Positions 1 to 5,524 of a stretch of 10,990 bases of DNA are shown piece after piece. Origin of the DNA: Chloroflexota bacterium (GTDB lineage Bacteria > Chloroflexota > Limnocylindria > Limnocylindrales > CSP1-4); the NCBI GenBank assembly GCA_017860675.1, contig JAGDMV010000049.1, positions 1 to 10,990 of the forward strand, given 5' to 3'. Numbering within the stretch: the first letter of the stretch is position 1; every line of letters starts with the position of its first letter. Below the pieces are notes generated by a model, which worked only from the letters and a program-made list of their open reading frames with translations, did no database searches and had not been told where the DNA came from. The position numbers and the translations under genes are program-made.

Positions 1-2
1 AC

Positions 3-1034
3 CACGGCCTTCTCCACTCGGGCGCTCGCTACGCGGTCAAGGACAAGGAATCCGCGGTCGAGTGCATCGAGGAGAACATGATCCTCCGCCGCATCTGCCC
101 CGGCTCGTTCGAGCTCAACGACGGGCTGTTCGTGGCGGTCACCGACGCGGACGTCGCCTACGAGCCGGGCTTCGTGGAGGCGTGCCTCGAGTCCGGCATC
201 CCCGCCCGGCGCGTATCGAGGGCGGAGGCGCTCCGCCTGGAGCCGCACCTCAACCCCGAGACGAAGCTCGCCGTCCAGATTCCCGACGGGACCATGGACG
301 CGATGCGGATGCCGCTCCGGTTCTTCGCCAGCGCGAAGCACAACGGTGCGGTCATCCGCCCCTGGACCGCGGTCGAGGAGATCCTCGTCGCCAACCGGAC
401 CGTGACCGGGGTGCGCGTCCGCGACCTTACCTCCGGCGCGGAGGAGGTGATCGGGGCCGACCTGGTGGTGAATGCGACCGGGCCGTGGGCCGAGATCGTG
501 GCCCGGATGGCCGGCTGCGACGTGCCCGTGCAGCCCTCGCCCGGCGTGCTCCTGGCGGTTCGCGGGCGCTGGTGCAACATGGTCCTCAACCGGCTCCACC
601 CATCCGGCGACGGCGACATCATCGTTCCCCAGCGCGGCCTGTCGGTGATCGGCACCAGCTCGTGGGTCGTGACCGACCCGGACGACCTGGGCGTGCCCGA
701 GGACCACGTGGAGCGGATGTACGCCGAGGGCGCGATGCTCGTCCCGGCAGTGCGTACCGCCGAGCGGCGCCAGGCCTGGTCGGCCGCCCGGCCGCTCATC
801 GGCGAGCGGGGCGCGTCGACCGGTCGCGAGCTGAGCCGCACCTTCAAGTGCTTCGACCACGCCGAGACCGACGGAGTGGAGGGCTTCGTGACGATCTCGG
901 GCGGCAAGGGGACGACCCTCCGGGCGATGGCCGAGAAGACGGCCGACGTGGTCTGCGCCAAGCTCGGCGTCGACGCCCCGTGCCGCACCCGCGACACCGT
1001 CCTGCTCCCCCACACCGCCTACTACCTGAACTGA
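3..1034 (+). CDS. glpA: GlpA-type FAD-dependent glycerol-3-phosphate dehydrogenase, 5'-truncated by window edge
   Basis: Oxidises sn-glycerol-3-phosphate to dihydroxyacetone phosphate with FAD at the membrane. The frame is open from base 3, and the first visible residues, HGLLHSGARYAV, are a signature of GlpA, followed by an ESAVECIEEN stretch that matches E. coli GlpA closely. The N-terminal FAD-binding GxGxxG (about 50 residues) is off the window, so the first in-frame ATG (78) is internal and not the start. Also visible are VVNATGPWA, a FAD-domain motif, and VEGFVTISGGKGTTLR near the end, equivalent to E. coli DGFITITGGK. The protein stops soon after VCAKLG, about 15-20 residues past the FAD domain. 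It therefore lacks the C-terminal Cys-rich BFD-like [2Fe-2S] domain of E. coli GlpA. An sdhB-like gene begins 12 bases downstream, which suggests the missing electron-transfer function is supplied in trans. The family call is firm; GlpD/GlpO are less likely because the HSGARYAV form fits GlpA. Confidence 0.9.
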   Translation, partial: HGLLHSGARYAVKDKESAVECIEENMILRRICPGSFELNDGLFVAVTDADVAYEPGFVEACLESGIPARRVSRAEALRLEPHLNPETKLAVQIPDGTMDAMRMPLRFFASAKHNGAVIRPWTAVEEILVANRTVTGVRVRDLTSGAEEVIGADLVVNATGPWAEIVARMAGCDVPVQPSPGVLLAVRGRWCNMVLNRLHPSGDGDIIVPQRGLSVIGTSSWVVTDPDDLGVPEDHVERMYAEGAMLVPAVRTAERRQAWSAARPLIGERGASTGRELSRTFKCFDHAETDGVEGFVTISGGKGTTLRAMAEKTADVVCAKLGVDAPCRTRDTVLLPHTAYYLN

Positions 1035-1046
1035 GCCGGGACAGCC

Positions 1047-1796
1047 ATGGCCGAACCCCAGACCACACCCACCCGCCCCGTCCGCTTCCGCGTCCACCGC
1101 CGCAAGGCCGGCGACAGCGGCGGGCGCTACGACTCCTTCGAGGTACAGCTCGACGAGCAGCGGACGGTGCTCGACGGCCTGGTCGCGATCCGCAAGGAGC
1201 AGGACCCCAGCCTGACCTTCCGCCACTCGTGCTTCCACGCTTCGTGCGGGACATGCGGGATGCGGGTCAACGGCGCCGACGTCCTCGCCTGCGTGACGAA
1301 GGTCGCCGACCTCGGGCCGACGGTCACCGTCGAGCCACTCGCCAACATCCCGCTCGTGTCCGACCTGGTGGTCGACATGGGCGCCTTCTACGGGCCTTTC
1401 TCCCGGGCCGGCCGGCCGCTCCTCCGCGAGAGCGAGCTCGTGCCCGGCAGCCAGCGGGCCGAGGGGATCGACGTCTTGACCCGCTACGAGGACTGCATCG
1501 AGTGCGGGATCTGCGTCTCGGCCTGCCCGCTGACCGGCAGCGACCCGCGCTACGCCGGTCCGGCCGCCCTGTGTGCTGCCGGCCGGGTGATCGAGGAGCC
1601 GCGTGACGCCGATCGGCTGGCGGCGCTCCGCTTCGCCGACGGCTCCCATGGCGTCTGGCGCTGCCACGTGGCCTACGAGTGCACCGGGGCATGCCCGTCC
1701 AACGCGGACCCGGGGGCCCACATCATGCGTCTTCGGCGGGCGGCGACGGCCGACCGGTTCCGCCGCTGGTTCGGTGTCGGGAGGGCAGCGCGATGA
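1047..1796 (+). CDS. Succinate dehydrogenase/fumarate reductase-type iron-sulfur subunit (SdhB-like), likely partner of GlpA
   Basis: 249 residues, the usual SdhB length. The N-terminal ferredoxin domain has [2Fe-2S] ligands Cys62, Cys67, Cys70 and Cys82 (SCFHASCGTCGM...LAC). The C-terminal domain has CIECGICVSACP (Cys150, 153, 156, 160) and CHVAYECTGACP (Cys206, 212, 216). This spacing is that of E. coli SdhB, so one [4Fe-4S] and one [3Fe-4S] centre are expected. His207 next to Cys206 matches the quinone-site His. The Trp pair after the CP of E. coli SdhB is absent, as in some FrdB-like members. In complex II the protein carries electrons from the flavoprotein to quinone. Here the gene upstream is glpA rather than sdhA, and no sdhA is in view. 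The ATG at 1047 fits the family N-terminus, and the stop overlaps the next ATG (ATGA). Alternatively it belongs to an ordinary SDH whose SdhA is elsewhere. Confidence 0.9.
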   Translation: MAEPQTTPTRPVRFRVHRRKAGDSGGRYDSFEVQLDEQRTVLDGLVAIRKEQDPSLTFRHSCFHASCGTCGMRVNGADVLACVTKVADLGPTVTVEPLANIPLVSDLVVDMGAFYGPFSRAGRPLLRESELVPGSQRAEGIDVLTRYEDCIECGICVSACPLTGSDPRYAGPAALCAAGRVIEEPRDADRLAALRFADGSHGVWRCHVAYECTGACPSNADPGAHIMRLRRAATADRFRRWFGVGRAAR

Positions 1797-2209
1797 GCGG
1801 ACAGCGTCCAGCGGCCCCCGTCGCAACGGCCGGCCCCGTCGAACGCCGGCGCGGCTGGACGGGCTGGTTCGACCCGCGCGGCCGCAGGCTCGGCGGCTGG
1901 GCCTTCGCCCTCAACCGCCTGACCGGCCTCGGGCTGGTCGCCTACCTCTACCTTCACCTTGGCGTGCTCTTCCTGCTCTCGCAGGGGCCCGACGGCTGGG
2001 ACGCGTTCGTCGACGTCGCCCTCAGCCCGCCGATCCTCGTGATGGACGTGGTCCTCATCTTCGGGATGCTGTTGCACGGGCTGAACGGGATCCGGGTCGG
2101 CCTCGTCGGCTACGGGATGGTGGCCACCAGGCAGGGTGCGTTGTTCGTCGGCCTGATGATCATCGGGGCGATCGTCCTGCTCGCGGCGACGCTCCGGGTG
2201 TTCGCGTAG
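1793..2209 (+). CDS. SdhC-like cytochrome b membrane anchor
   Basis: 138 residues with three predicted membrane segments (about 36-62, 80-106 and 115-136) after a basic, Pro/Ala-rich cytoplasmic tail. The NRLTGLGLVAYLYLHL stretch resembles the HRxTG...H signature of SdhC, with Asn41 in place of the usual first His. HGLNGIR (His95) in the second helix matches the second conserved region of these anchors. His55 and His95 are candidate axial haem ligands. I chose the ATG at 1793, which overlaps the sdhB-like stop codon (ATGA, translational coupling). An in-frame upstream ATG at 1679 would lie wholly inside the sdhB-like gene. The role would be to hold the iron-sulfur subunit at the membrane and form part of a quinone site. 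It is recognisable by motif and position; SdhC versus SdhD naming within the pair is uncertain. Confidence 0.8.
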   Translation: MSGQRPAAPVATAGPVERRRGWTGWFDPRGRRLGGWAFALNRLTGLGLVAYLYLHLGVLFLLSQGPDGWDAFVDVALSPPILVMDVVLIFGMLLHGLNGIRVGLVGYGMVATRQGALFVGLMIIGAIVLLAATLRVFA

Positions 2210-2214
2210 GAGGG
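2208..2214 (+). promoter_or_regulatory. Strong Shine-Dalgarno site for the SdhD-like gene
   Basis: AGGAGGG begins inside the TAG stop of the SdhC-like gene and ends 5 bases before the ATG at 2220. It is the best ribosome-binding site in the window and fixes that start. Confidence 0.75.
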
Positions 2215-2219
2215 CGGCC

Positions 2220-2594
2220 ATGTCGGTCCAGCCCACGCCAACCGACGAGCCCGGCGGCGGCGCAGGCGCGTTCCTCGGCCAGGTGATCAGCGGGGCGGCC
2301 CTGCTCGTCCTGCTGACTCTGCACATGATCGCCCAGCACTTCGTCCTGCCCGAGGGCCTGCGCGACTACGCCTCGGTGATCGAGTGGGTCGCCAACCCGA
2401 TCGTGGTCGTCCTCGAGCTGTCCTTCCTGGCCTTCGTGACCTGGCACGCCCTGCTGGGCCTGCGGGCCATCGTCTTCGACTACGGCTTCAGCCCCTCGAC
2501 CGAGCGCTGGATCACCCGGACGTTCGTGGTCATCGGGGTGGTGACCGTCGTCTACGGGACGTGGCTGATGTACGCGATCGTCTCGGCGGCCTAG
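2220..2594 (+). CDS. SdhD-like membrane anchor subunit
   Basis: 124 residues with three predicted membrane helices (about 19-42, 58-86 and 100-121), the topology of SdhC/SdhD anchors. His35 and His40 lie in helix 1. Helix 2 contains WHALLGLRAIVFDYG, which matches the conserved His...GlR...D-Y-G segment of complex II anchors (His76, Asp87, Tyr88). The start is fixed by an AGGAGGG five bases upstream. Together with the preceding gene it makes a two-subunit anchor with His residues on both proteins, so a one- or two-haem cytochrome b is possible. It is the last gene of the glpA-sdhB-sdhC-sdhD-like run. A likely separate promoter follows its stop codon. Similarity is by short motifs, so the family call is good but exact subfamily (SDH type A, B or other) cannot be set. 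Confidence 0.75.
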   Translation: MSVQPTPTDEPGGGAGAFLGQVISGAALLVLLTLHMIAQHFVLPEGLRDYASVIEWVANPIVVVLELSFLAFVTWHALLGLRAIVFDYGFSPSTERWITRTFVVIGVVTVVYGTWLMYAIVSAA

Positions 2595-2599
2595 GGCGG

Positions 2600-2605
2600 T
2601 AGCAT
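2600..2605 (+). promoter_or_regulatory. Putative -10 element (TAGCAT) for dhaM, leaderless
   Basis: TAGCAT sits in GC-rich sequence between the SdhD-like stop and the GTG start of dhaM, with exactly 7 bases between hexamer and GTG. A transcript starting at the usual distance would begin at or near the start codon. No clear -35 is seen. The surrounding bases (GCGGTAG..TT...GGCCCG) resemble the element before apt. Confidence 0.4.
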
Positions 2606-2612
2606 TCGGCCC

Positions 2613-3029
2613 GTGGAGCCGCTCGTCGGGATCGTCGTCGTCTCGCACTCGGCCAGGCTGGCCGAGGGCACGGTCGAGCTCGTCCTGGCCGCCACGAACC
2701 CCGGCGGCGAGCTTGACCTGCGCGTCCTGCCGGTCGGCGGCACGGCCGACGGCGAGATCGGGACCGACGGCGACCGGATCGCGGCCGCCCTCGAGGCGGC
2801 CGACGCCGGCGCCGGGGTCGTGGTGGTGGCCGACCTGGGCAGCGCCATCCTGGCCACCAACACGGCCCTGATGCTCATGGACCCGGAGCGGGCGGACCGG
2901 GTGCGGCTCTCGTCCGGGCCTCTCGTCGAGGGCGCCTACGTGGCGGCCACCGCGGCCGCCGCCGGCCGGTCGCTCGACGACGTCCTGGCCCAGGCCGTGG
3001 CCGCCCGCGACTTTCCCAAGGACGTCTAG
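2613..3029 (+). CDS. dhaM: PTS-dependent dihydroxyacetone kinase phosphotransferase subunit DhaM (EIIA-man-like)
   Basis: 138 residues, a single EIIA-mannose-like domain. GIVVVSHSARLAEG at the N-terminus has the phosphorylated His (His12) in the SHS motif. GGTADGEIGTD (42-52), AGVVVVADLGSA (67-78) and GPLVEGAYVAA (102-112) are the other conserved blocks of DhaM. In the known system DhaM takes phosphate from PEP via enzyme I and HPr and recharges ADP bound to DhaL, so that DhaK-bound dihydroxyacetone is phosphorylated. DhaK and DhaL are not in the window; with glpA nearby, they are likely just upstream or elsewhere in the genome. It lacks the extra HPr and EI-like domains of E. coli DhaM, so separate EI and HPr are needed. 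The start is the GTG at 2613, with no Shine-Dalgarno but a -10-like hexamer 7 bases upstream. Confidence 0.88.
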   Translation: MEPLVGIVVVSHSARLAEGTVELVLAATNPGGELDLRVLPVGGTADGEIGTDGDRIAAALEAADAGAGVVVVADLGSAILATNTALMLMDPERADRVRLSSGPLVEGAYVAATAAAAGRSLDDVLAQAVAARDFPKDV

Positions 3030-3037
3030 GCGCGCCG

Positions 3038-4135
3038 GTGCGCATCCTCGTCGTGGGGGCCGGCGCGGTCGGCTCGTTCCTCGGGGGATGTCTCGCGGAA
3101 GCGGGCCTCGACGTCGCCTTCCTCGACCAGCGCGACGTGCCGGCCGGAGCACGCGAGCCGCTCGTCGTCGCCCACCCGGGTGGCCGGCGGGCGACGGTCG
3201 AGGTGGCCGTGGCAGGTCCTGGGGACCCCGAGGCGCTGGCCTGGCGCGGAGCCCCACCGGGGGCGCCGCCGGACCTCGTCCTCTTCGCCACCAAGCAGTT
3301 CGACCTGCCGGCCGCGCTGGCTGTGGCAGCGCGCTGGCCGGACGCCCCGGCGATGACCGTTCAGAACGGGATCGGGGCGGAGGAGGCGGTCCTCGCCGCC
3401 CGGCCGGGTGCCGGCCTCGTCGCCGCCTCGCTGACCGCGGCCGTCCGGCTCCACCACCCGGGCCACGGCGAGGACCTCGGGGTGGCGGTCGCCCACCGGC
3501 TGCGGCGTGGGGGACTGGCCCTGGCGCCGGCGGCCGGGACCGTGGAGCCGGTCCTCGACGAGCTGGCGGCTGCCTTCCGGAAGGCCGGCCTGCGCACGGT
3601 CCGGCTGCACGACGCGCGGGCGATGAAGTGGTCGAAGCTTCTCGGGAACCTGGCCGGCAACGCCACCTGTGCCCTGCTCGACGAAGACCCGGCGGCCGTC
3701 TACGCCGACCCGCGGCTGTTCGAGATCGAGCGCCGCCAGCTCGCCGAGACGGTGGCGACGATGCGGGCGCTCGGGCTGCGCCCGGTCGCCCTGCCCGGGG
3801 CGGACGTGCGCCTGCTGGTGCTGGCTGCCCACCTGCCGGGCCGCCTGGCGCGGTTCCTGATGTCGCGCGTCATGGGCGGGGCGCGCGGCGGAAAGATGCC
3901 CTCGCTGCGCCTCCACCTGCGCCACGCGGGCGGTCCCACCGAGGCGCGCTGGCTCAACGGCGCCGTCGCCGAAGCCGCCGCCCGGGCAGGCGTGCCCGCC
4001 CCGGTGAACGGGCGGCTGGCTGCCCTCGTTGACGAGGCCGCCGCCGACCCGGAGCGCCGCGCCTGGTTCGTCGGCCGGCCCGGCCGGCTCGTCGAGGCGA
4101 TCTGGGAGGCCGGGGAGAAGCCGCCGGGGCCCTGA
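3038..4135 (+). CDS. Ketopantoate reductase-family (PanE/ApbA) NADPH-dependent reductase
   Basis: 365 residues, somewhat longer than E. coli PanE (about 300). N-terminal Rossmann domain: VVGAGAVGSFLGG (5-17), FATKQFD (83-89) and TVQNGIGAEE (107-116). C-terminal domain: KWSKLLGNLAGN (197-208) supplies the catalytic Lys (Lys200) and the conserved Asn residues; TEARWLNGAV (301-310) gives the substrate-binding Glu302 and the conserved Asn-Gly. Between them lies an extra basic, hydrophobic stretch (about 250-285). The classical reaction is NADPH reduction of ketopantoate to pantoate for coenzyme A synthesis. The neighbours concern glycerol-3-phosphate and lipids, so the substrate could be another 2-keto acid. 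The GTG start at 3038 lies 8 bases after the dhaM stop, consistent with co-transcription. Family is certain, substrate is not. Confidence 0.82.
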   Translation: MRILVVGAGAVGSFLGGCLAEAGLDVAFLDQRDVPAGAREPLVVAHPGGRRATVEVAVAGPGDPEALAWRGAPPGAPPDLVLFATKQFDLPAALAVAARWPDAPAMTVQNGIGAEEAVLAARPGAGLVAASLTAAVRLHHPGHGEDLGVAVAHRLRRGGLALAPAAGTVEPVLDELAAAFRKAGLRTVRLHDARAMKWSKLLGNLAGNATCALLDEDPAAVYADPRLFEIERRQLAETVATMRALGLRPVALPGADVRLLVLAAHLPGRLARFLMSRVMGGARGGKMPSLRLHLRHAGGPTEARWLNGAVAEAAARAGVPAPVNGRLAALVDEAAADPERRAWFVGRPGRLVEAIWEAGEKPPGP

Positions 4136-4190
4136 CGGCCGCCGGCGATCATCGGTCCGCAGGGGGCCCGGCGGCCCGGAACGGCGACCG

Positions 4191-4196
4191 TATACT
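4191..4196 (+). promoter_or_regulatory. Putative -10 element (TATACT) for plsY, leaderless
   Basis: TATACT is the best -10-like hexamer in the window, lying in the 67-base gap after the PanE-family gene. Six bases separate it from the GTG at 4203, which predicts a transcript starting at or next to the start codon. No Shine-Dalgarno fits this start, in line with leaderless translation. No convincing -35 was found. Confidence 0.5.
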
Positions 4197-4202
4197 CCGC
4201 GG

Positions 4203-4883
4203 GTGGAAGCAGGCACGCTCGCCCTCGGAGCGCTGGTGGTCGTGGCGGCCTTCTTCATCGGCGGCATCCCCTTCGGCGTCGTCGTCGCCCGGCTGGCGGG
4301 CGGCCCGGACCCGAGGACGCTCGGCAGCGGCCGGACCGGCGGGGCGAACGTGCTGCGGGCCGTCGGCCCGGGCTGGGCGCTGGTTGCCGGCCTGCTGGAC
4401 ATGCTCAAAGGGACGGTCGCGATCCTGCTGGCCGTCTGGCTTGGCCTCGGCCCGTGGGTCGAGGTGCTCGCCGGCTGCGCCGCGATCATCGGCCACAGCC
4501 GGTCGCCGTTCCTGCGCTTCGGCGGCGGCCGCGGCGTGTCGGTCGCCTTCGGCACGCTCCTCGTTCTCCAGCCGATCCTGGCCGCGGTGATCGTGCCCGT
4601 GTACCTCGTCACCCTGCTCGTGACGGGCTACTCGTCGCTCGGCTCGCTGCTCGGAGCGGCTGCCGCGGGCGTCGCCTACCTGGGCATCCAGCTGGCGACA
4701 GGCGGCCCGGCCGCCTACATCTTCTATGCCTTCGCCGGGCCGGCCCTCATCTGGCTGTTCCACCTCGACAACATCGGGCGGCTGCTGGCGGGCACCGAGC
4801 GGAAGCTGGACTGGCGACGCCGGGGCGGTTCCGGCGGATCGCCCGCCGGATCGAGCACGGCCGACGGGCCGGGCAGCCGGTAG
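4203..4883 (+). CDS. plsY: Acyl-phosphate:glycerol-3-phosphate acyltransferase PlsY
   Basis: Integral membrane enzyme that transfers the acyl group of acyl-phosphate to position 1 of glycerol-3-phosphate, the first step of bacterial phospholipid synthesis. 226 residues, with five or so hydrophobic segments. The three PlsY motifs are present: GSGRTGGANVLR (41-52), GHSRSPFLRFGGGRGV (97-112) and HLDNIGRLLAGTERK (187-201), plus LDMLKG (65-70) after motif 1. Motif 1 departs from the usual SGNxGATN (Arg44, Gly47, Ala48), and motif 2 has Arg where GGKGV is usual. The frame is open upstream to about 4029 inside the previous gene. I chose the GTG at 4203 because it yields the hydrophobic N-terminus expected of PlsY and follows a TATACT hexamer. 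The hydrophilic Gly/Ser-rich tail (205-226) is extra. The enzyme consumes the substrate that the upstream dehydrogenase oxidises. Confidence 0.9.
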   Translation: MEAGTLALGALVVVAAFFIGGIPFGVVVARLAGGPDPRTLGSGRTGGANVLRAVGPGWALVAGLLDMLKGTVAILLAVWLGLGPWVEVLAGCAAIIGHSRSPFLRFGGGRGVSVAFGTLLVLQPILAAVIVPVYLVTLLVTGYSSLGSLLGAAAAGVAYLGIQLATGGPAAYIFYAFAGPALIWLFHLDNIGRLLAGTERKLDWRRRGGSGGSPAGSSTADGPGSR

Positions 4884-4910
4884 GACGCGGGCCGCCCGTT
4901 CCCCGTGCGG

Positions 4911-4916
4911 TAGACT
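4911..4916 (+). promoter_or_regulatory. Putative -10 element (TAGACT) for apt
   Basis: TAGACT in the 82-base gap between plsY and apt. Transcription about 7 bases downstream would give a leader of roughly 40 bases before the ATG at 4966. The context (GTGCGGTAGACTTGGCCCG) is close to that before dhaM. This is the likely promoter of the apt-mtnA-mtnP-GNAT run. Confidence 0.4.
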
Positions 4917-4965
4917 TGGCCCGCTGCTCCGCAACGTCGACCCTGCCCCTGGAGGCGCCTGCGCC

Positions 4966-5487
4966 ATGACCCCCGAAGAGCTCCGCGCGAAGGTCCGCGA
5001 GATCCCGGACTTCCCGAAGCCGGGGATTCTCTTCTACGACATCACCACCTTGCTCAAGGAAGCGCCCGCATACCGGTCGGCGGTCGACCTGATGCTGGCT
5101 CCCTACCTCGACGCCCGGATCGAGATCGTGGTGGGGATGGAGTCGCGCGGGTTCATCTTCAGCGGCCCGATGGCCTACCAGCTCGGGGCCGGGCTCGTGC
5201 CGGTGCGCAAGCTGGGCAAGCTCCCGGCCGAGACCATCAGCGTCGAGTACGCCCTCGAGTACGGCACGAACACGCTCGAGGTCCACCGCGACGCCATCGC
5301 CCCCGGCCAGCGCGTCCTGATCGTCGATGACCTGCTGGCGACGGGCGGCACCGTGCAGGGCACGGTCGAGCTGGTGGAGCGCCTCCAGGGCGATATCGTC
5401 GGCCTGTCGTTCCTCGTCGAGCTGTCGTTCCTCAAGGGCCGCGAGCGCCTGACGGACCGGCAGGTGACGAGCGTCATTCAGTACTGA
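4966..5487 (+). CDS. apt: Adenine phosphoribosyltransferase
   Basis: Cytosolic enzyme that joins adenine with PRPP to give AMP and pyrophosphate. 173 residues, the normal Apt length. Visible motifs: DFPKPGILFYDITTLL (15-30), GMESRGFIF (57-65), RKLGKLPAET (81-90), and the PRPP-binding loop VLIVDDLLATGGT (117-129) with the paired Asp residues and Thr-Gly-Gly. The ATG at 4966 is preceded by GGAGG at 4951-4955, ten bases away, and matches the family N-terminus. Longer in-frame starts would read through the intergenic region and are rejected. mtnA follows after 37 bases and mtnP after that. Since MtnP releases adenine, Apt here probably recycles adenine from methylthioadenosine. Confidence 0.95.
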   Translation: MTPEELRAKVREIPDFPKPGILFYDITTLLKEAPAYRSAVDLMLAPYLDARIEIVVGMESRGFIFSGPMAYQLGAGLVPVRKLGKLPAETISVEYALEYGTNTLEVHRDAIAPGQRVLIVDDLLATGGTVQGTVELVERLQGDIVGLSFLVELSFLKGRERLTDRQVTSVIQY

Positions 5488-5524
5488 GGGGCGGCACCCT
5501 CCGCCGGGGGAGCTGTCTGACCTC

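Noticed and set aside
62..1606. 514-codon plus-strand frame overlapping glpA and the sdhB-like gene
   Set aside because: It is Arg/Pro-rich out-of-frame sequence across two genes with clear conserved motifs.
1047..2594. Ordinary succinate dehydrogenase operon (sdhBCD) unrelated to glpA
   Set aside because: Not excluded, but less likely here because no sdhA is present and glpA, itself lacking its Fe-S domain, sits 12 bases upstream; kept as the main alternative to the hybrid complex.
3026..4612. Very long open frame on the minus strand opposite the PanE-family and plsY genes
   Set aside because: It is the shadow typical of GC-rich codon use; the translation is Arg/Pro/Gly-rich without any motif and it runs against two well-supported plus-strand genes.
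5490..5505. GGCGG/CCGCC hairpin between apt and mtnA as a terminator
   Set aside because: Only five base pairs with no T-tract, and it lies in a 37-base gap inside what looks like one operon; any GC-rich gap gives such stems.
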